Assembly (NCBI RefSeq): GCF_000321225.1
Contig: NW_004450276.1
Span: 6,236,227-6,300,226, forward strand
DNA from: Odobenus rosmarus divergens
Taxonomy: Eukaryota > Chordata > Mammalia > Carnivora > Odobenidae
DNA length: 64,000 nt
Direction of reading: 5' to 3'
The notes beneath the pieces were generated by a model. That model saw nothing but the letters and a program-made list of their open reading frames with translations. It had not been told where the DNA came from and did no database searches. Each line of letters starts with the position of its first letter. Position 1 is the first letter of the stretch. Of this stretch, positions 11,064-24,065 are shown piece by piece. Made by a program: the position numbers and the translations under genes.

Positions 11064-12551
11064 AGAAAGAAACAAGTGTATAGTCTTTTGTGGGTCAGTT
11101 GTCTGCTCTAGCTGATCTCACAAGGGGTGGAGATGTTTCCTCCTATTGCCTATACCACTCTGGTGACACTTCTGTGATGATTTTCATGCCTTGCCACGGT
11201 AGCTGCCACAGTAAAATTAACCTGCAGGCTTTAAAACCTTAAAGACCGGGAAGCTCACTTCCCTCAGCCTCTTCTCTTCAACTTCCACTATTGTGTTCTG
11301 TGTGTCATCTGTCAAAACGTGTGATGAAAAATGTCATCTAACAAAGGGAGAGGCACTCAGCCCGAGGTTTAGTGGACACCACATCTAGACATTGGGCAGA
11401 GAATACATTTACATTGTCGTGCAGGCTGCTCGTGTAAACTGTTATTCCCTGGCACCTACACACTAGGGCGGGAGTCCAAACTTGTGATGGGCACCAAGCC
11501 ATGCCAACAGATGGGCACAGGGATGACAGCCAAGGGACTATGTATGTGCATCAAGTATAGGTGTTGAGAACAGGAATTCCAACTGAGAAGATCAAAATGA
11601 CTGTCTCAAGCTTATGGTTAAGAGCTTGTCAATTCATGCCTTGTTTAATATAAATGGACTGGAATTCAGGAGAATTGACAGATTTTGACAAAATCTCAGA
11701 TTTATTTTTTTAAATAGAAATGCAAAAATAACTTGGACATTTGCAGAAAATGGTTTGGTGGTATTTTGTGAGCAGAAAATGTTTCAACTTCTCCAGAAAA
11801 TTTCGTGATTATTAAAGCTTCTCATAAAGAAATACGGAATTGGAGCATTTTACAGAATTAGCTCATTAGCTTCTCATCTGTTATTAAAATCCTGTAGTGC
11901 ATTTAATTCTATTATTTCAATGTCACGTATAATTCTCAAGGAAATTTATCATAACAAATCAATGAAATTGAATTTCCTAATTTAATCATCTGTTAGATCT
12001 CAAAACTGCCTGAGATTCACTCTACTTTGTTTTTAATTTAAGAAAGACCACTCAGAGGGGACACTTTATTGGTGTTTTAAGTTTTCCTTTTAAAAAATAA
12101 TTTCAGATCTTCAAATCCGAAAATTATGTGATTTGAATCAGAAGTGGGAGGAGGGGAGATTTGGAATCCCTTAAGATCACTCATGTGAACGGAAAGGAAA
12201 CATGTGGTTTATATTACATAACTTCTCTGTGCTTTTTTCCCCTACCTAATAAAATTAGGGAATTGGACTAGACCATCTCGAAGGTCCTTTCCAGCTACAA
12301 TTCCCTATTCCTAATGTGACCAAATGAAATGATGCTCTTCTTTCAAAATACGAATCAAAATTCCGAGGAGAAGTCACATGGCTGTTAAAACTCCAAAAGA
12401 AGGTAGAGCCCAGGGATTCCTGCTACACGATCCAAATTGCCCTGGATTCCTAAGTTTTTTAGAGGTAAGGAAGTCTCGATTCATCTGCACTCTTTCCAAG
12501 GTCTTAGAGACAGGTGTCCCCAACCATTCAAAACTCCTCTGTAAAAATATT
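11064..12551. other. Unassigned intergenic DNA
   Basis: No gene was recognised. About 12230-12330 ('gaattggactagaccatctc', 'aaggtcctttccagctacaa') resembles a MIR/L2-era relic, but I cannot place it. Other frames are short and overlap on both strands. Confidence 0.45.
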
Positions 12552-13060
12552 TTTAAATTTTTATTGAGGAATAATAATATAAACAGGAAAGAACACATAT
12601 GATAAAAGAATAGCTCATGAACTTTCATAAACAGAACATACCAATGAAAACAGCAACAGATCAAGAAACAGAATATCCTCAGCACCCCAGAAGGCATTCA
12701 CTACTCCTTCTAGTCACTACCTCATCAACAGCAACCACTAATGGGACGTCTACCCACATAGATTGGCCATAACTGTCTTTTGAACTTTGTATAAATGGAA
12801 TCATACAACATGCCCTCTTTTGTGTCGACTTTTTTAACTCGATATTATGTTCATGAGATTCACTCACATTGTTGCATGTAGTTGTAGAGTGTTCTTTCTC
12901 GTTGCTATATGATAATTCATTTATCTATACTACTGTTGACAGGCATTTGGCTGGTTTCTAGATTTGGGCTATTACAAATAGTATTCCTGTGAATATTTGA
13001 GTACCCCTCTTTTTTAATAAATATGTAGCTATGCATTTCTTTGGGGCATATGCTGAGGAG
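12552..13060 (-). mobile_element. L1 3'-region relic, reverse orientation
   Basis: The plus strand reads like the complement of an L1 3' UTR: 'aatttttattgaggaataat', 'tataaatggaatcatacaac', 'ggcatttggctggtttctag'. A second, separate L1 3' region begins at 13268, so these are two copies. Confidence 0.75.
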
Positions 13061-13267
13061 AAGATTTGCTCGGTCATAGGGTATGCAAATGCAGCTCTGG
13101 TAGACCTTGGCGGTTTTCTCAAGGAATTGTAATCAATTTACACACCCACCTGGCAGTATATGAAAAGTCCTGTTGCTCTACACCCCTGCCAAAATTTAGA
13201 ATTTATGTCTTTTTTTTTTTTTTTCAGTTTTGCTCTTCTGGTGGATATACCAAAGTGTATTTTTTAA

Positions 13268-13744
13268 ACATTTGTTTTATTGAGGTGAAATCCACATAAC
13301 ATAAAATTAACATTTTAAGAGTAAACAATTCAATAACATTTAGAATATTCACAATGTTGTGCAATCACCATGTCTATCTAGCTCTAGAACATTTCATCAC
13401 CCCACAAGGAAACTCTGTACCCACTGAGCATTCACTCCCTGTTCCCTGAATCCTCCCCACCTATCCATGGCAACCACCAATCTGCATTCTGTCAATATGG
13501 ATTTGCTTATTCTGGATATTTCATATAAATGGAATCATATGTTTTCAAGGTTCATTCACACTGTATCAGTACTTCATTCTTTTTATAGCTGAATAATTCA
13601 TTGTATGAATATACTACAATTGTTTATTTCTGCATCCACTGATGGACATTTGGGCTGTTTCCACCTTTTGGTTATGATGAGTAATACTGCTGTACATATG
13701 TGTGTACATGTATTTGGTTGAATCCCTCTTTTTGATTCTTTTGG

Positions 13745-13777
<33 letters not shown>

Positions 13778-13965
13778 TATATATATATATATAAATCCTA
13801 GGAGTGGAATTCCTGGGCCACATGGTTATTCTGTTTAACTTATCAGGGAATTGCCAGAGTGTTTCAACAGCAGTTTAACCATTTTAGATTCCTACCCACA
13901 GTGTATCAGGGCTCCAATTTCTCCACATCCTCAGCAGAAAAATAATGCTTAATATTTTCCAGATT
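13268..13965 (-). mobile_element. L1 relic, reverse orientation, 3' part
   Basis: 'tttattgaggtgaaatccac', 'ataaatggaatcatatgttt' and 'tggacatttgggctgtttcc' are the antisense of an old L1 3' UTR and ORF2 end. The copy is interrupted at 13966 by a Can-SINE and resumes at 14161. An (AT)n run sits inside it. Confidence 0.8.
13745..13793. repeat. (AT)n microsatellite
   Basis: Two AT-dinucleotide runs are separated by acacac, inside the L1 relic. It is probably length-variable. Confidence 0.93.
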
Positions 13966-14160
13966 TTATTTTATTTTATTAGAAGATTTTACTTATTTGA
14001 CAGAGAGAGAGAGCGAGCAAAAGCAGGGGGAGTGGCAGACAGAGGGAGAAGCAGGCCTCCCGGCTGAGCAGGGAGCCCAATGTGGGACTCGATCCCAGGA
14101 CCCTGGGAACGTGACCTGAGCCAAGGGCAGTCGCTTATGACTCTAAGCCACAGCCATCCT
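13966..14160 (-). mobile_element. Can-SINE, reverse orientation, inserted in L1
   Basis: Plus-strand order: 'agattttacttatttgacag', 'gcaggcctcccggctgagca', 'tcgatcccaggaccctggga', 'aagccacagccatcct'. The L1 text continues on both sides, so the SINE is younger than the L1. Confidence 0.9.
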
Positions 14161-16093
14161 AATGGGTATGAAGAGGTACCTTATTGTGGTTTTGATTTAC
14201 ATTTCCCTAATGACTAATGATGTTGAGCATCTTTTCATGTGCTCCTTGGCCATTTACATATCTTGTTTGGAAATATGTCTGTTTAAGTCATTTGCCTGTA
14301 TTAATATTAATTGGACTGTTTGTCTTTTTCCTGTTGAGTTGTGAGAGTTCTTAACATATTCTGGATACTAGACCTTTATCAGATATATTATTTGTGAATA
14401 ATTTCTCACATTCTATAGGTTATCTTTTCCTTTCTTGATAATGTCCTTGAACATTAGCACAAAATGTTTAATTTTCATGAAGTCCAATTTATCTATTTTT
14501 GTTGTTGTTGCTTGTGCTTTTCATGTCATATCTAAGAATCCATTGTTAAATCCAAGGCTATGAAGAATTACTTTTATGCTTTCTTCCAAGACCTGTATGA
14601 TTTTAGCTCTTATATGGATCTTATATCGATCCATTTTGAATTAATTTTTAAAAATAATGTGAAGTAGAGGACAACTTCATTCTTTTGCATCTGGTTATGA
14701 CAGCACCATTTGTTGAAGAGAGTGTCCTTTCTCCCACTGAATGGTCTTATCATCCTGGTTGAAAACCAAGTGACCACAGATGTATGGGTTTATTTCTGGA
14801 ATCTCAATTCTATTACATTGGTCTACATATATGTCCTTATGTCAGTACCACAATGTTTTGGTTACTGTAGGTTTGTAGTTAAGTTCTGAAACTGGGAAGT
14901 GTGAGTCCTTCAACTTTGTTCTTTTTCAATATTTTCCGGCTGTTAAGGGCCCCTTGTAATTCCACATGAATTTGAGAATTGATTTTTCCATTTCTACAAA
15001 AATTGTCATTAGGATGTTGACAGATTTCACTGAATCTGTAGATCACTTTGAGTAGTATTACCATCTTAACAGTATTACGACTTCCATTCAACGAGCACAG
15101 ACTGTCTTTCCATTTATTTAGATCTTCTTTAATTTTTTAAAGCAATGTTTTATAGTTTTCAGTGTATGATTCTTTCACCGACTTGGTTAAATTTATTCCA
15201 GGCACTTTTTTCTTTTGGATGATCTTGAAAATGGAATTATTTTCTTAATTTCCTCATCAGATTGTTCATTGCTGGTGTATAGAAATGCAATTCTGTGTGT
15301 GTGTGTCTGTGTGTGTGTGTGAGAGAGACGGAGGGAGAGAGAATATGTGTGTGATCTTGCACTTTGAAACTTTGCCAAAATTTATTAGCTCTAGCAGGTT
15401 TTTTTTTTTTCTTTTTGGAAGAGTCTTGGACATTTTTCACATGTAGGATCATGTCATCGTGAACAGAGATAGTTTTACTTCCTCTCCAATCTGGTTGCCT
15501 ATCATTTCTTTTTCTTGCCCACTCACTCTGGATAGAACTCTCAGCACATTGTTGAATAGTAGTGGTTAAAACAGACATCCTTTTTGTTAGCTCTTAGGGG
15601 GAAGTTTTCAGTCTCTCACCACTGAGGATGGTAGTAGCGGTTCTCACAGATGCCCTTTATCATGTTGAAGACGTTCCCTTTTATTCCTAGTTTTCTGAGT
15701 GTTTTTTATCATGGAAGTGTTTTAGATTTTGTCAAACGCCTTTTCTGTATCAGTTGAGATGATCATGTAGTTTTTATCTTCATGCTATTAATGTGGCATG
15801 TCACATTGATTTTCTTACGTTCAATCACCCTTGCATTTCTGGGATATTTCCCACATTGTCATTGTATATAATGATTTTAACGTGTTGTTGGATTTGATTT
15901 GCTAGTATTTTGTTGAGGATTTTTGAACTCATATTTGTAAGGAATATTGGCCTATACTTTTCTTTTTTGTGTGGTATCTCTGTCTGACTTTAGTATCAGA
16001 ACAATACTGACTGTATAGTATGAGTCCATGTTTGTTCTTCCATTCTTCAGAAGAGTTTGAAAATAATTGTTATTAATTCTTCTTTAAATGTTT
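14161..16093 (-). mobile_element. L1 ORF2 relic, reverse orientation
   Basis: This continues the L1 of 13268-13965. Typical antisense L1 ORF2 phrases are present, such as 'attgtggttttgatttacat', 'ttggttactgtaggtttgta' and 'ccttgcatttctgggatatt'. Stops and indels break the frame, so no active reverse transcriptase can be made. A (TG)n tract lies at 15294-15322. Confidence 0.8.
15294..15345. repeat. (TG)n followed by GA-rich tract
   Basis: TG dinucleotides (15294-15322, with interruptions) run into gagagagacggagggagag. It lies within the reverse L1 relic. Confidence 0.88.
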
Positions 16094-16298
16094 GTTTGTT
16101 TGTTTGTTTTTTAAAGATTTTATTTATTTGACAGAGAGAGACACAGCAAGAGAGGGAACACAAGCAGGGGGAGTGGGAGAGGGAGAAGCAGGCTTCCCGC
16201 CCAGCAGGGAACCCAATGTGGGGCTCGATCCCAGGACCCTGGGACCATGACCTGAGCCAAAGGCAGATGCTTAATGACTGAGCCACCCAGGCGCCCCA
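16094..16298 (-). mobile_element. Can-SINE, reverse orientation, inserted in L1
   Basis: It begins after a (GTTT)n run and ends 'tgagccacccaggcgcccc'. Flanks ttctttaaatgttt on both sides (left end near 16093, right at about 16300-16313) form the target-site duplication. Confidence 0.93.
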
Positions 16299-16315
16299 TT
16301 TCTTTAAATGTTTGG

Positions 16316-17125
16316 AGGAACCAATGTGGTTTTAATTTGCATTTCCCTATTGTCTAAAGAAGTTGAACATCTTCTCATAGGCTTATTGGCCATTTTACCT
16401 CATCTTTTGTGAAAGTTTGTTCAATATTTTGTCCATTTTCTTATTGGTATTCTGTCCTTTCCTTGATTTATAGAAGTTTTTATATATTTGGATAAGTCTT
16501 TTGTCCATATATGTATTGTTATATCTTTTCCCACACTATAGTTTGCCTTTTCATTTTCTTAAGGGTGAACTTTTTCTCCTTTTGCTGAACAGGCTTCTTA
16601 ATTTTAATATAGTCCTACTTATCATTTTTTTTCTTTTGTGGAAAGCCTTATTTGTATTGTGCTTAAACCATCTTCGCCTACTCTAATGTCATAAATATTT
16701 CTCCTGTACTTTCTTCTAAAAGCTCTATAATTTTACCTTTCACAATCTACCTGAGTCTGCCTGAAAACTTACTTTTGTGTAAGATGTTAGGTAAGGGTTA
16801 AGATTTTTTTTTTTCCATATAGACATCCAATTGACCCATGCTAATCCTCTCTCTACTGGCCTGCAGTATCACTTTTATCTTAAATCAGGTAGCTTGTATG
16901 TGTATGAATCTTCTCCCGAATTCTTTATTATGTTCTATATAATGGTTTATCTATGCACGAATACCACATTGGCCTAATTATTGTAGCTTTGTAATATACG
17001 TCCTAGTATCTGACAGTGAAAGTCCTCCAACCTTGTTTTTCAAGATTGCCTTGGGTATTCTTCACACCTTGCATTTCCATATTAATTTTAAAAACCAGCT
17101 TCTCAGTTTCTACAAAGGAAAAGAA
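16316..17125 (-). mobile_element. Second L1 ORF2 relic, reverse orientation
   Basis: It repeats the ORF2 segment already seen at 14161-15010 ('tggttttaatttgcatttcc', 'ttgaacatcttctcatagg', 'acattggcctaattattgta'), so it is a different L1 copy or a local duplication of the older one. It is strongly decayed. Confidence 0.75.
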
Positions 17126-17504
17126 AAGAATCTTCCTAGAATTTGGACAAGAGTAGAAGAAACATTGTAATTATTCAATGAATATTTGCTCAGTGCCTGA
17201 TCTTGGCCATGCTCTCTAGGAGGTGTGGTAGTACATCGGGATACAGGAGGCAGGGAGACACAGTACTTGCCGCCAAGGAGCAGCCTCACTAGTTTCTGAA
17301 TTCCACACTGAGACTCTCCATAGAATTGATGCAGTGTGTGTGTTGCTTTTTAATCGTGACAGTTTTATAATGGGTGAGATTAGACACCTGCTGAGGCATT
17401 TTATGATCATTTGTAAATGTCTTCCTGATGAAATGGGGTGATTTCCAAAGCCTCATGAGGTTTCACTTAAGAAATAGGAGCTCAGAGTTTTCTGAATTCT
17501 TTAT

Positions 17505-17690
17505 AGATGATTTTATTTAATTCTCATGACACCATCACCCAACAATTAGGTAAACAGTATTATCCCCATTTTTACAAATAAGGAAACTGAGGCTTAGAGA
17601 GTAATTTACCCAAGATTATACCACAAGCATATTATGGATCTAGGGTTGGAACCCAAGTCTTCCTAATTCTAAAGTATCAAAGTGGAAATA
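17505..17690 (+). repeat. MIR relic
   Basis: The clear MIR order is present: 'ttaattctcatgacaccatc', 'tattatccccatttttacaa', 'aaggaaactgaggcttagag', and 'ggttggaacccaagtcttcc'. Confidence 0.8.
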
Positions 17691-17899
17691 TCAAGAATAG
17701 AAATTATACAAAATGACTTATCCCTATGATTTAATTTCTTGCAACATGTCTGCATGTGCAATGTCATAACAGAAGAGCCATGATATGAATGTGGTCTTAA
17801 ACACAGAGATAAACATATTTGACTTTGTTGGTGTTTCTGCAGCGTTCCATGGGTGAGGACAAAATATCTATAGAGTAATAGAGAAGATGGAATTAGTTA

Positions 17900-18560
17900 T
17901 CTGGCCAGGTTGGGGCTAAATGGAGTAAAAATTCAAGTAGTATTGAAGGATGGGACTTTGGTATTACATGGTGCAGTTAACTATGGTCGCCTGGCATGAG
18001 GTGCTAATTCATATAAAGCATTGAAAGACTCAAGGCCTATTCCCAAGAAACAGTATGAAAGTTATGAAGAATTCAAAGACTATGGGGTAGAGTAGGTGCT
18101 TCTAATGGTATTGAAGAACTTAAAGGGAAAAAAAATGGCCAAACTCAAAGTTCTAAGCAATTGGATATATAAAGGACTAAACCTAGGAACTTCCTATGAT
18201 TATTCTTGAAGAATCTCTTACCTATTGTTCATTAGAGCTGATAGACCCCAAAATAAAAGCTGAGATTATTGAAAATCAAACATCAGCTTAGATCTTGTGA
18301 GTTATCTAATTTCAGAATCGGTTGAAGTACCAGCCTTATAGATTGCTCATGTTCAAGTTAAGGGACTGAATGAAAAAGTGTAGAACCCTGAGGATTGGAA
18401 TATGGATATTCGGGAGGATTAGAATAACTCAGAATATACTGAACCTCCAACCCCCATTGAGTATCCCTTGCCAACTAAAGCTGATAAGACAGTTCTTGCT
18501 TTGCCTGAAGATTCTATAAAGACCTGGCCTGATGAGAAATATTTCCCTCATACTTTACCT
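17900..18560 (+). pseudogene. Decayed coding-like stretch, family unknown
   Basis: Conceptual translation on the plus strand gives coherent, hydrophilic runs of 20-50 residues broken by stops and frame changes (about 17940-18110, 18210-18290 and 18296-18550). Within each run the amino-acid mix looks protein-like rather than random. I do not recognise the family. It could be the internal part of an old endogenous retrovirus, since an ERVL-type relic lies 2.3 kb downstream in the same orientation, or a processed pseudogene. No intact gene is present. Confidence 0.35.
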
Positions 18561-18589
18561 TCTAAACACCTCATTGTGTCTGTCTATTT

Positions 18590-19045
18590 ATCTCTACAGT
18601 TATATATACGTTTGTGTGGGTATATATGTAACTACAGTTATGTATACATATATAAAACTACATATACACATAAACATATATAACTGTATATAGTTATATA
18701 TGTATATATTGTGATATTAACATATATGTCACTATAGTGATATTAAATCTAGTTAATATGATATACATAATATGATTAATTGTATAATTAATAATGATAT
18801 TAATAACTAATTATTATTAATATGGTATTAACATAATATTGCTATATGCGTATATTAACATATTACTATATATACATATATAACTACTATACATACACAT
18901 ACAACTACTGTATATACATATATAGATCCTATAGCTCTATATAGTTACATATATACACATATACATAAATAACTATGTAGTATATGGAATACATGTATTA
19001 GTATATAGAATACATATAATTACATATGTTATATACATCCTAGTA
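18590..19045. repeat. AT-rich low-complexity tract (TATA/TACA-rich)
   Basis: About 450 bases of irregular (TA)n, (TATACA)n and TATG runs. No regular unit is kept. It is prone to hairpins. Confidence 0.85.
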
Positions 19046-20069
19046 TGTCCTGAAGGTGATAGGCTATAGTAACAAAATCCAATAAAAGAGATACCAACTA
19101 TACATCAAAAGAGTTGTAAGATTATGCTAATTGATATTGCTAAACTTTGGAAATGGATTCTGAGGATGTTCGACCAAAGACAATGGGATGGAATTTTTGG
19201 TCAGACTGAATTTATTGGGTGCACTGCCTCAAGCAGCTGGGAATGTTTCTGATGGATTACCCAGCTGGTTGCCTGAAACCTGGCTAAATAAAGTTTAGAT
19301 ATCTGAAATTTCTTGCTATAATGTCAAGGAAGAAATCCAAATAGTAGGAAAATAAAAATGTTGACGTGGATTGGTCATGCAGAGGCTGTTCTCCCAACTC
19401 CTAACTGTGTCCCTTGAGGGGGCCCAAAAGATAATCCTTGGTGAGAGTAGTGTCAACATTGAAAAACAAATGAATAAACATTGTACTGGCTGTTCTGTGT
19501 AGCTGGGGGAATGTAGTGATTGAAATGTGCCTTTGATTTCACTCCCCAATGAACTCATAAAGGGAGTACCAAGGTCCCAGTGTAGTATCACCTGGGAAGG
19601 TGTATGTGGCAGCAGAATGGGAGTGATAAATAGAATGAGCCTTACAGGAATCTTTGCTAGCAGCTATTTGAATATTGGGTCCCTAGAACCAAATCAGACA
19701 GTCAGCCCATTAAAGGCCTACTTGATCTAAATAACCAAAAGTTCTATCTGGTCAACAGAGATTTGCTGTGAGCTTTGATAGTGGGGACTCAGGCCACTCA
19801 TCTGACTCCTGAGCTGAGTCAGTTAAGTGATCCAGAGTGCATTGAAAGAGAGGCAGGGACCTTTGGAGGAAGAACCCATAGCAACATCACATGTCCGTAC
19901 CGTGTATCTTCCTCCTGGACTTGCAAGTCATTGATCAGTGTAAGAATATACTGTAAAGATGTTTGGAAGGTTATTGGAAACTGGTTCAGAACTAACTCTA
20001 ATTCCTGAATGAAACTGTGGTTCATAGAACACGATGAGATTCCTTCCCTTGCTTGCTTTAATCTTAGCT
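19046..20069. other. Unassigned intergenic DNA
   Basis: No gene or named repeat was recognised. Frames of 67-97 codons occur on both strands without a domain. It may be part of the same old retroviral relic as the segments on either side, but nothing in the text proves this. Confidence 0.4.
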
Positions 20070-20300
20070 CAAGTAAGTCCATCCCTGACCACCCTATAAA
20101 AAATGCAAACACCTTTCCACCTAGAACTCCTTAACCCCCTTCCTTGACTTATTAGTGTACTATATTAGTCAGTCAGTTATTGTCTGTTTCTTTTAGAACA
20201 TAAGCTCCATTAAAGCAGGGATTTTTGTCTGTTTTTTTTCCCTCGTTGCATTGCAAGCAACCAGAACAATGCCTTTTATAAGTATTTATCGAATAAATAA
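20070..20300 (+). mobile_element. L2-like 3'-end relic
   Basis: 'ccctgaccaccctataaaaa', 'agaacataagctccattaaa' and 'gcagggatttttgtctgttt' match in order the 3' region of the same LINE type as 7641-8455. The end is 'gtatttatcgaataaat'. Confidence 0.6.
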
Positions 20301-20814
20301 AAAATGAAAAATAAAATTTTGATCTGATGAACTTAAAATATGAAAGAATCTCCACACTGACTCCTGTCATGGCAAGAGCAAGAGCTATTATGGCAGGAAG
20401 GGCCACATTCAGAGCTCTTGTAGCATCCCCTGTGAACCTCTCTATACCAACAAGTCACCATAAAGCAATATCCACCCCTGAGGGACCACAGAGGTAAGAG
20501 GCATCATAACAACCTTAACAGATGCAGGGTTAGTGATTCTTTTTACATCACTGTTTAACTAACCTGTATTGTCAGTGAAGCTGATAGATGTCTTGAAAAA
20601 GGAAGCATATTATCAAAAATTTAATCTCCTTTTTAGAAAAAGAGGTAAGACAGTGAGTGGAAAGCCATGGGATTCACTTATCTTGTAGACATCACTCAGA
20701 AGTAGCTGGCCCTATTGAACAGTAGAATAATAATATCTGTCCTTGACAGATTGTTGTGCTCTCTTATGGGATGTAACAAATGTTTTTAACCAACAACCAA
20801 TTCTCCCACAGCTT

Positions 20815-21400
20815 GAATAGATGGATTTGGGAACCAAGAAGAGGAAGTAAGAGTGGAATCTTTCACTATTACCCTTAATGATCCATCTGCAAAATGTTTG
20901 CTTACTCTCCCAGTGACACTGGGCTCTGGCATAGAGGTCTTAGTACCCAAGGAAAGAATGTTTCCATTAGAGGTAAACCATAGATTCCCTTGAATTATAA
21001 ACTGAGCGTGTCACATGGCCAACTTGGGCTTCTCATGCCACTGGATAATAGTTCAAAAACAAAGTATTACATTGTCTTATGGGGTGAATACCCCTGACTA
21101 CTTACTCCTACTTAAGTAAAATAAGGTTGCCACAAGATAAAGAGTAAGGGAAGAGTATACACTGATTCTTGAGGATACAGCAGATCACCTCCTAATACTA
21201 CTTTAACAGTGGTGAAAATTATAAAAACCCAAATATGCTGGACCATTAAGGGCTCAGATCTTTCAGGACCATTGGTTTGAATCCCTTTGGATTAAGAACC
21301 TTAACCAGCTGAAGGCAAAGGGAATGTGGAACATGTAGTAGAGGAGGAAAATCATAACATCAACCCTTGCCTGGTGATTCGTGATATGAACAAGGATTAG
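20815..21400 (+). pseudogene. ERVL-type endogenous retrovirus pol end: dUTPase relic
   Basis: On the plus strand a dUTPase-like domain can be followed through stops and frameshifts. The hallmark GLLMPL reads at 21026-21043, and a Pro-Ala-Glu start of the C-terminal tail lies in the same frame at 21305, 93 codons later, close to the spacing I know for the dUTPase at the end of ERVL pol. Several in-frame stops lie between them (for example near 21110 and 21278), and a stop plus frame change precedes GLLMPL. No intact enzyme can be produced. ERVL elements are old class III endogenous retroviruses of placental mammals; they usually lack env. No LTR could be defined with certainty. Confidence 0.68.
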
Positions 21401-23091
21401 TTTCTTCTTTCCTAAGTCAGGTATGTATCTATACATTTTAACTAAGTTCCATTTTCTCTGCAGGTCTTTTTTCCCCATTATTTTCTACTGACTTTAAATT
21501 AATCTAGTGATTGACTTTACAACTTAGTCCATGGATTACAGAATACTGAGATGGGATGGTGATGAAACTAGAAAAGGAATGCACATCATCCTGGGATTCT
21601 GACTTGGAACTGGATGCAGTTACTAATGAGACTGGGTTGAGCATTCTGGCAAAGGAGGAGAACACATTTTCCATTGTCCTGGGGCTTGCTCATCATGTTA
21701 ATTGGAATCATTTCTTTTCTTCTAAGATTCTTCTCCTGTCTCTCCCTCCTTTTTCTCCCTTGCTTCTTTCCACTTTGGGAAGTTTTGAGTATGGGAAGTA
21801 GATTGTATGCTGTTATTAGGCAGTCAGAGGGGTAAAATATAGAGTTGAGCAGAAGCTTGTTATTCTTTTTGCACCCAATATCTGAATTCTTTTTCTGTAT
21901 TTGTAGAACCCCTCATTTTATGACGTGGAGCCTGACGCCAACTAAGCTGAAAATGCGAAATATTGTAGTTCTTTTTTCAGCTTTCTTGCACCTACATGAG
22001 AGTTACCAATCAGATGCTCTACCAATTCAAAGTCTTGGGAGTGAGCAACACAAAGACACAAGTGTCATGGTGACAGACGTCAACTGCAGCCATTTCCTGA
22101 AACAACAAGGAGAGTAGTTCTGGCAGAACCCTCCTGGCCCAGCTAGTGACAGGTCCTGTGCCCAGTGATTCTGCCTGCTATCAGCTATTCCATGTGCAGT
22201 GCTATCTTCCATGGAGTGGTGCTGTGGGTGATTTGGTGTGCTGTTTCCTGGCTAGGTGGCCCCAAAGCAATGGTGTGCGAGAGCCCATCATACCAGCTTG
22301 TAAAATGTGACTGCTAAGTTGCCAGAATTTTGTGAGCCAGTCATCAACCATTAAATGTAATACTAAATATTAAATTATGTAAACTTATACATAGCTAAAT
22401 AAATTGTATATAAAACAAAGGTAAATACTCAAAACTCATTACTTCCTAATTATTTTTCTACATTTTACTGTTATCTATGGACTTAAGGTTATTTACATCT
22501 ATTATATCTGTATGATACATCTCTTCCCAATTCCGTGTTCAGTGACATCACATGAGGAGCTTGAAATCAGCCATGATGGGAATATTTACACCATGAAAAT
22601 TGGCAAACACCACAAAGTAGGGCTTGATTTATTGTTTTGTTGACTGTCTAGAGTTTAAGTTATGGAAAAATGTTAATAATACAGATTAAATTTAAAAGTG
22701 TGTTATGTCTATAATCATTACTTGTAAATAGCACAGAAATTAAGAAAGATTTTTTTCCCAGAGGACTGGTTTCACTGCTCAAAAGCCTCATTCTCTGATC
22801 TTCCCAGAGATCTGAGAGCAACTTATTATCCTTTTCAAAAATCTTTTACTGAATTAATCAGGTAGCATATGTTTCTAAGGACTAGAAAACCGGTGGATGT
22901 ACTAAGCTATCTGCCATGAGACAGTATCTTTTCAGTAGCATGTAACAAAAATCTCTACCATGAGCCTACAATGTTCAAGGGAAGGCAAGATTCTGCCTTT
23001 CATTCTGAAGCTTAGCCTTGACTTGTAACAAGAATATTCCAACCCTTTGAACAACAGCCCAATTCCTACTTAAAATTGTTCATCTTTCTAG
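21401..23091. other. Unassigned intergenic DNA, possibly retroviral 3' flank
   Basis: The text to about 22360 follows the ERVL pol relic and may contain its decayed LTR, but neither TG...CA ends nor a polyadenylation site could be fixed. From 22360 to 23091 nothing was recognised. Confidence 0.4.
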
Positions 23092-23217
23092 GGGTGCCTG
23101 GCTGGTTCAGTCGGTGGAACATGCAACTCTTGCTCTCAGGGTAATGAGTTCAAGCCCCACATTGGGTGTAGAGATTACTTAAAAATACAATCTTTAAAGA
23201 TAAAATAAAATAAAATA
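23092..23217 (+). mobile_element. Short Can-SINE variant
   Basis: The head 'ggggtgcctggctggttcag' is followed directly by 'gttcaagccccacattgggt', 'gtagagattacttaaaaa' and an A-rich tail, lacking the long CT body. A 13-bp target-site duplication gttcatctttcta lies at 23079-23091 and 23218-23230. Confidence 0.9.
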
Positions 23218-24065
23218 GTTCATCTTTCTATGCATCCCCATTTAACTGCAATATCTCTTCTACATATTAAAACATATACCTACTGTCCCCAAGTATAGAT
23301 TTATATTCTGATGTGGGACTGTTTTGCATATTTTTGAGGAAGTAAGCTACACATATTAAAAGTAACAAACATTTACTGAGTATCTACTGTCTGCAAAATA
23401 CTGTGGCAGAGCTATTGGAGAATAAATAGGGCTTTCTGGACCTTAAAGAACTTTAGCATTCAGTACTGGAGAGGACATATACACAATGACTGTAATTCAG
23501 AATAGAATGTGTTGGGAAACATGAAAGAGGTTCAAATTGCTATGAAACCTACCAATTTCAGCAAGATAACAACTAAGCAATCATACCATCTATAACAAGC
23601 CACAGTTGATAATGAGTGTCATTCAAATAAAAGTCTTAATCGTTTTATTTTTTCCCAAAATGAGAAGACTAATAGGCACCTAGGAGCCAGACAGATGGAC
23701 TTGAGAAGATACCCAGCAATTTTCTTACTATATGTTATCAGTTAATAGTTCAATCAGGGAAGCAGAACCAGTAGGTGTAATGTGGAATAAGGAATACATT
23801 AGAGAAATTGGAACTTACAGAATTATGGGAGAAAATGTGGTAGTAAAGATCTGGAAAGAAGGAGATAATTGGAGGATCAGAGAAAGTCGCTACCCTGGGA
23901 GCATGAATGGGTCTGTAAAGGCTCCATGGTGAGCCTGACGTCACTGCAGATCAGTAGAGCTGAGTGGGAACCATACAAGTCAGGAAGTTTGGGGAATTCC
24001 AGCTTGGCTAAACTGACACAGCATAAAGCCACCATACTATGCTACCTCAAATAAGAGACTAAAAC
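23218..24065. other. Unassigned intergenic DNA with ancient repeat traces
   Basis: The segment near 23360-23480 ('acatttactgagtatctact', 'aaataggg') resembles an L3/L2-era 3' end. The segment near 23745-24000 ('caatcagggaagcagaacca') resembles an old LTR or DNA repeat. Neither is assigned. No gene was seen. Confidence 0.4.
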
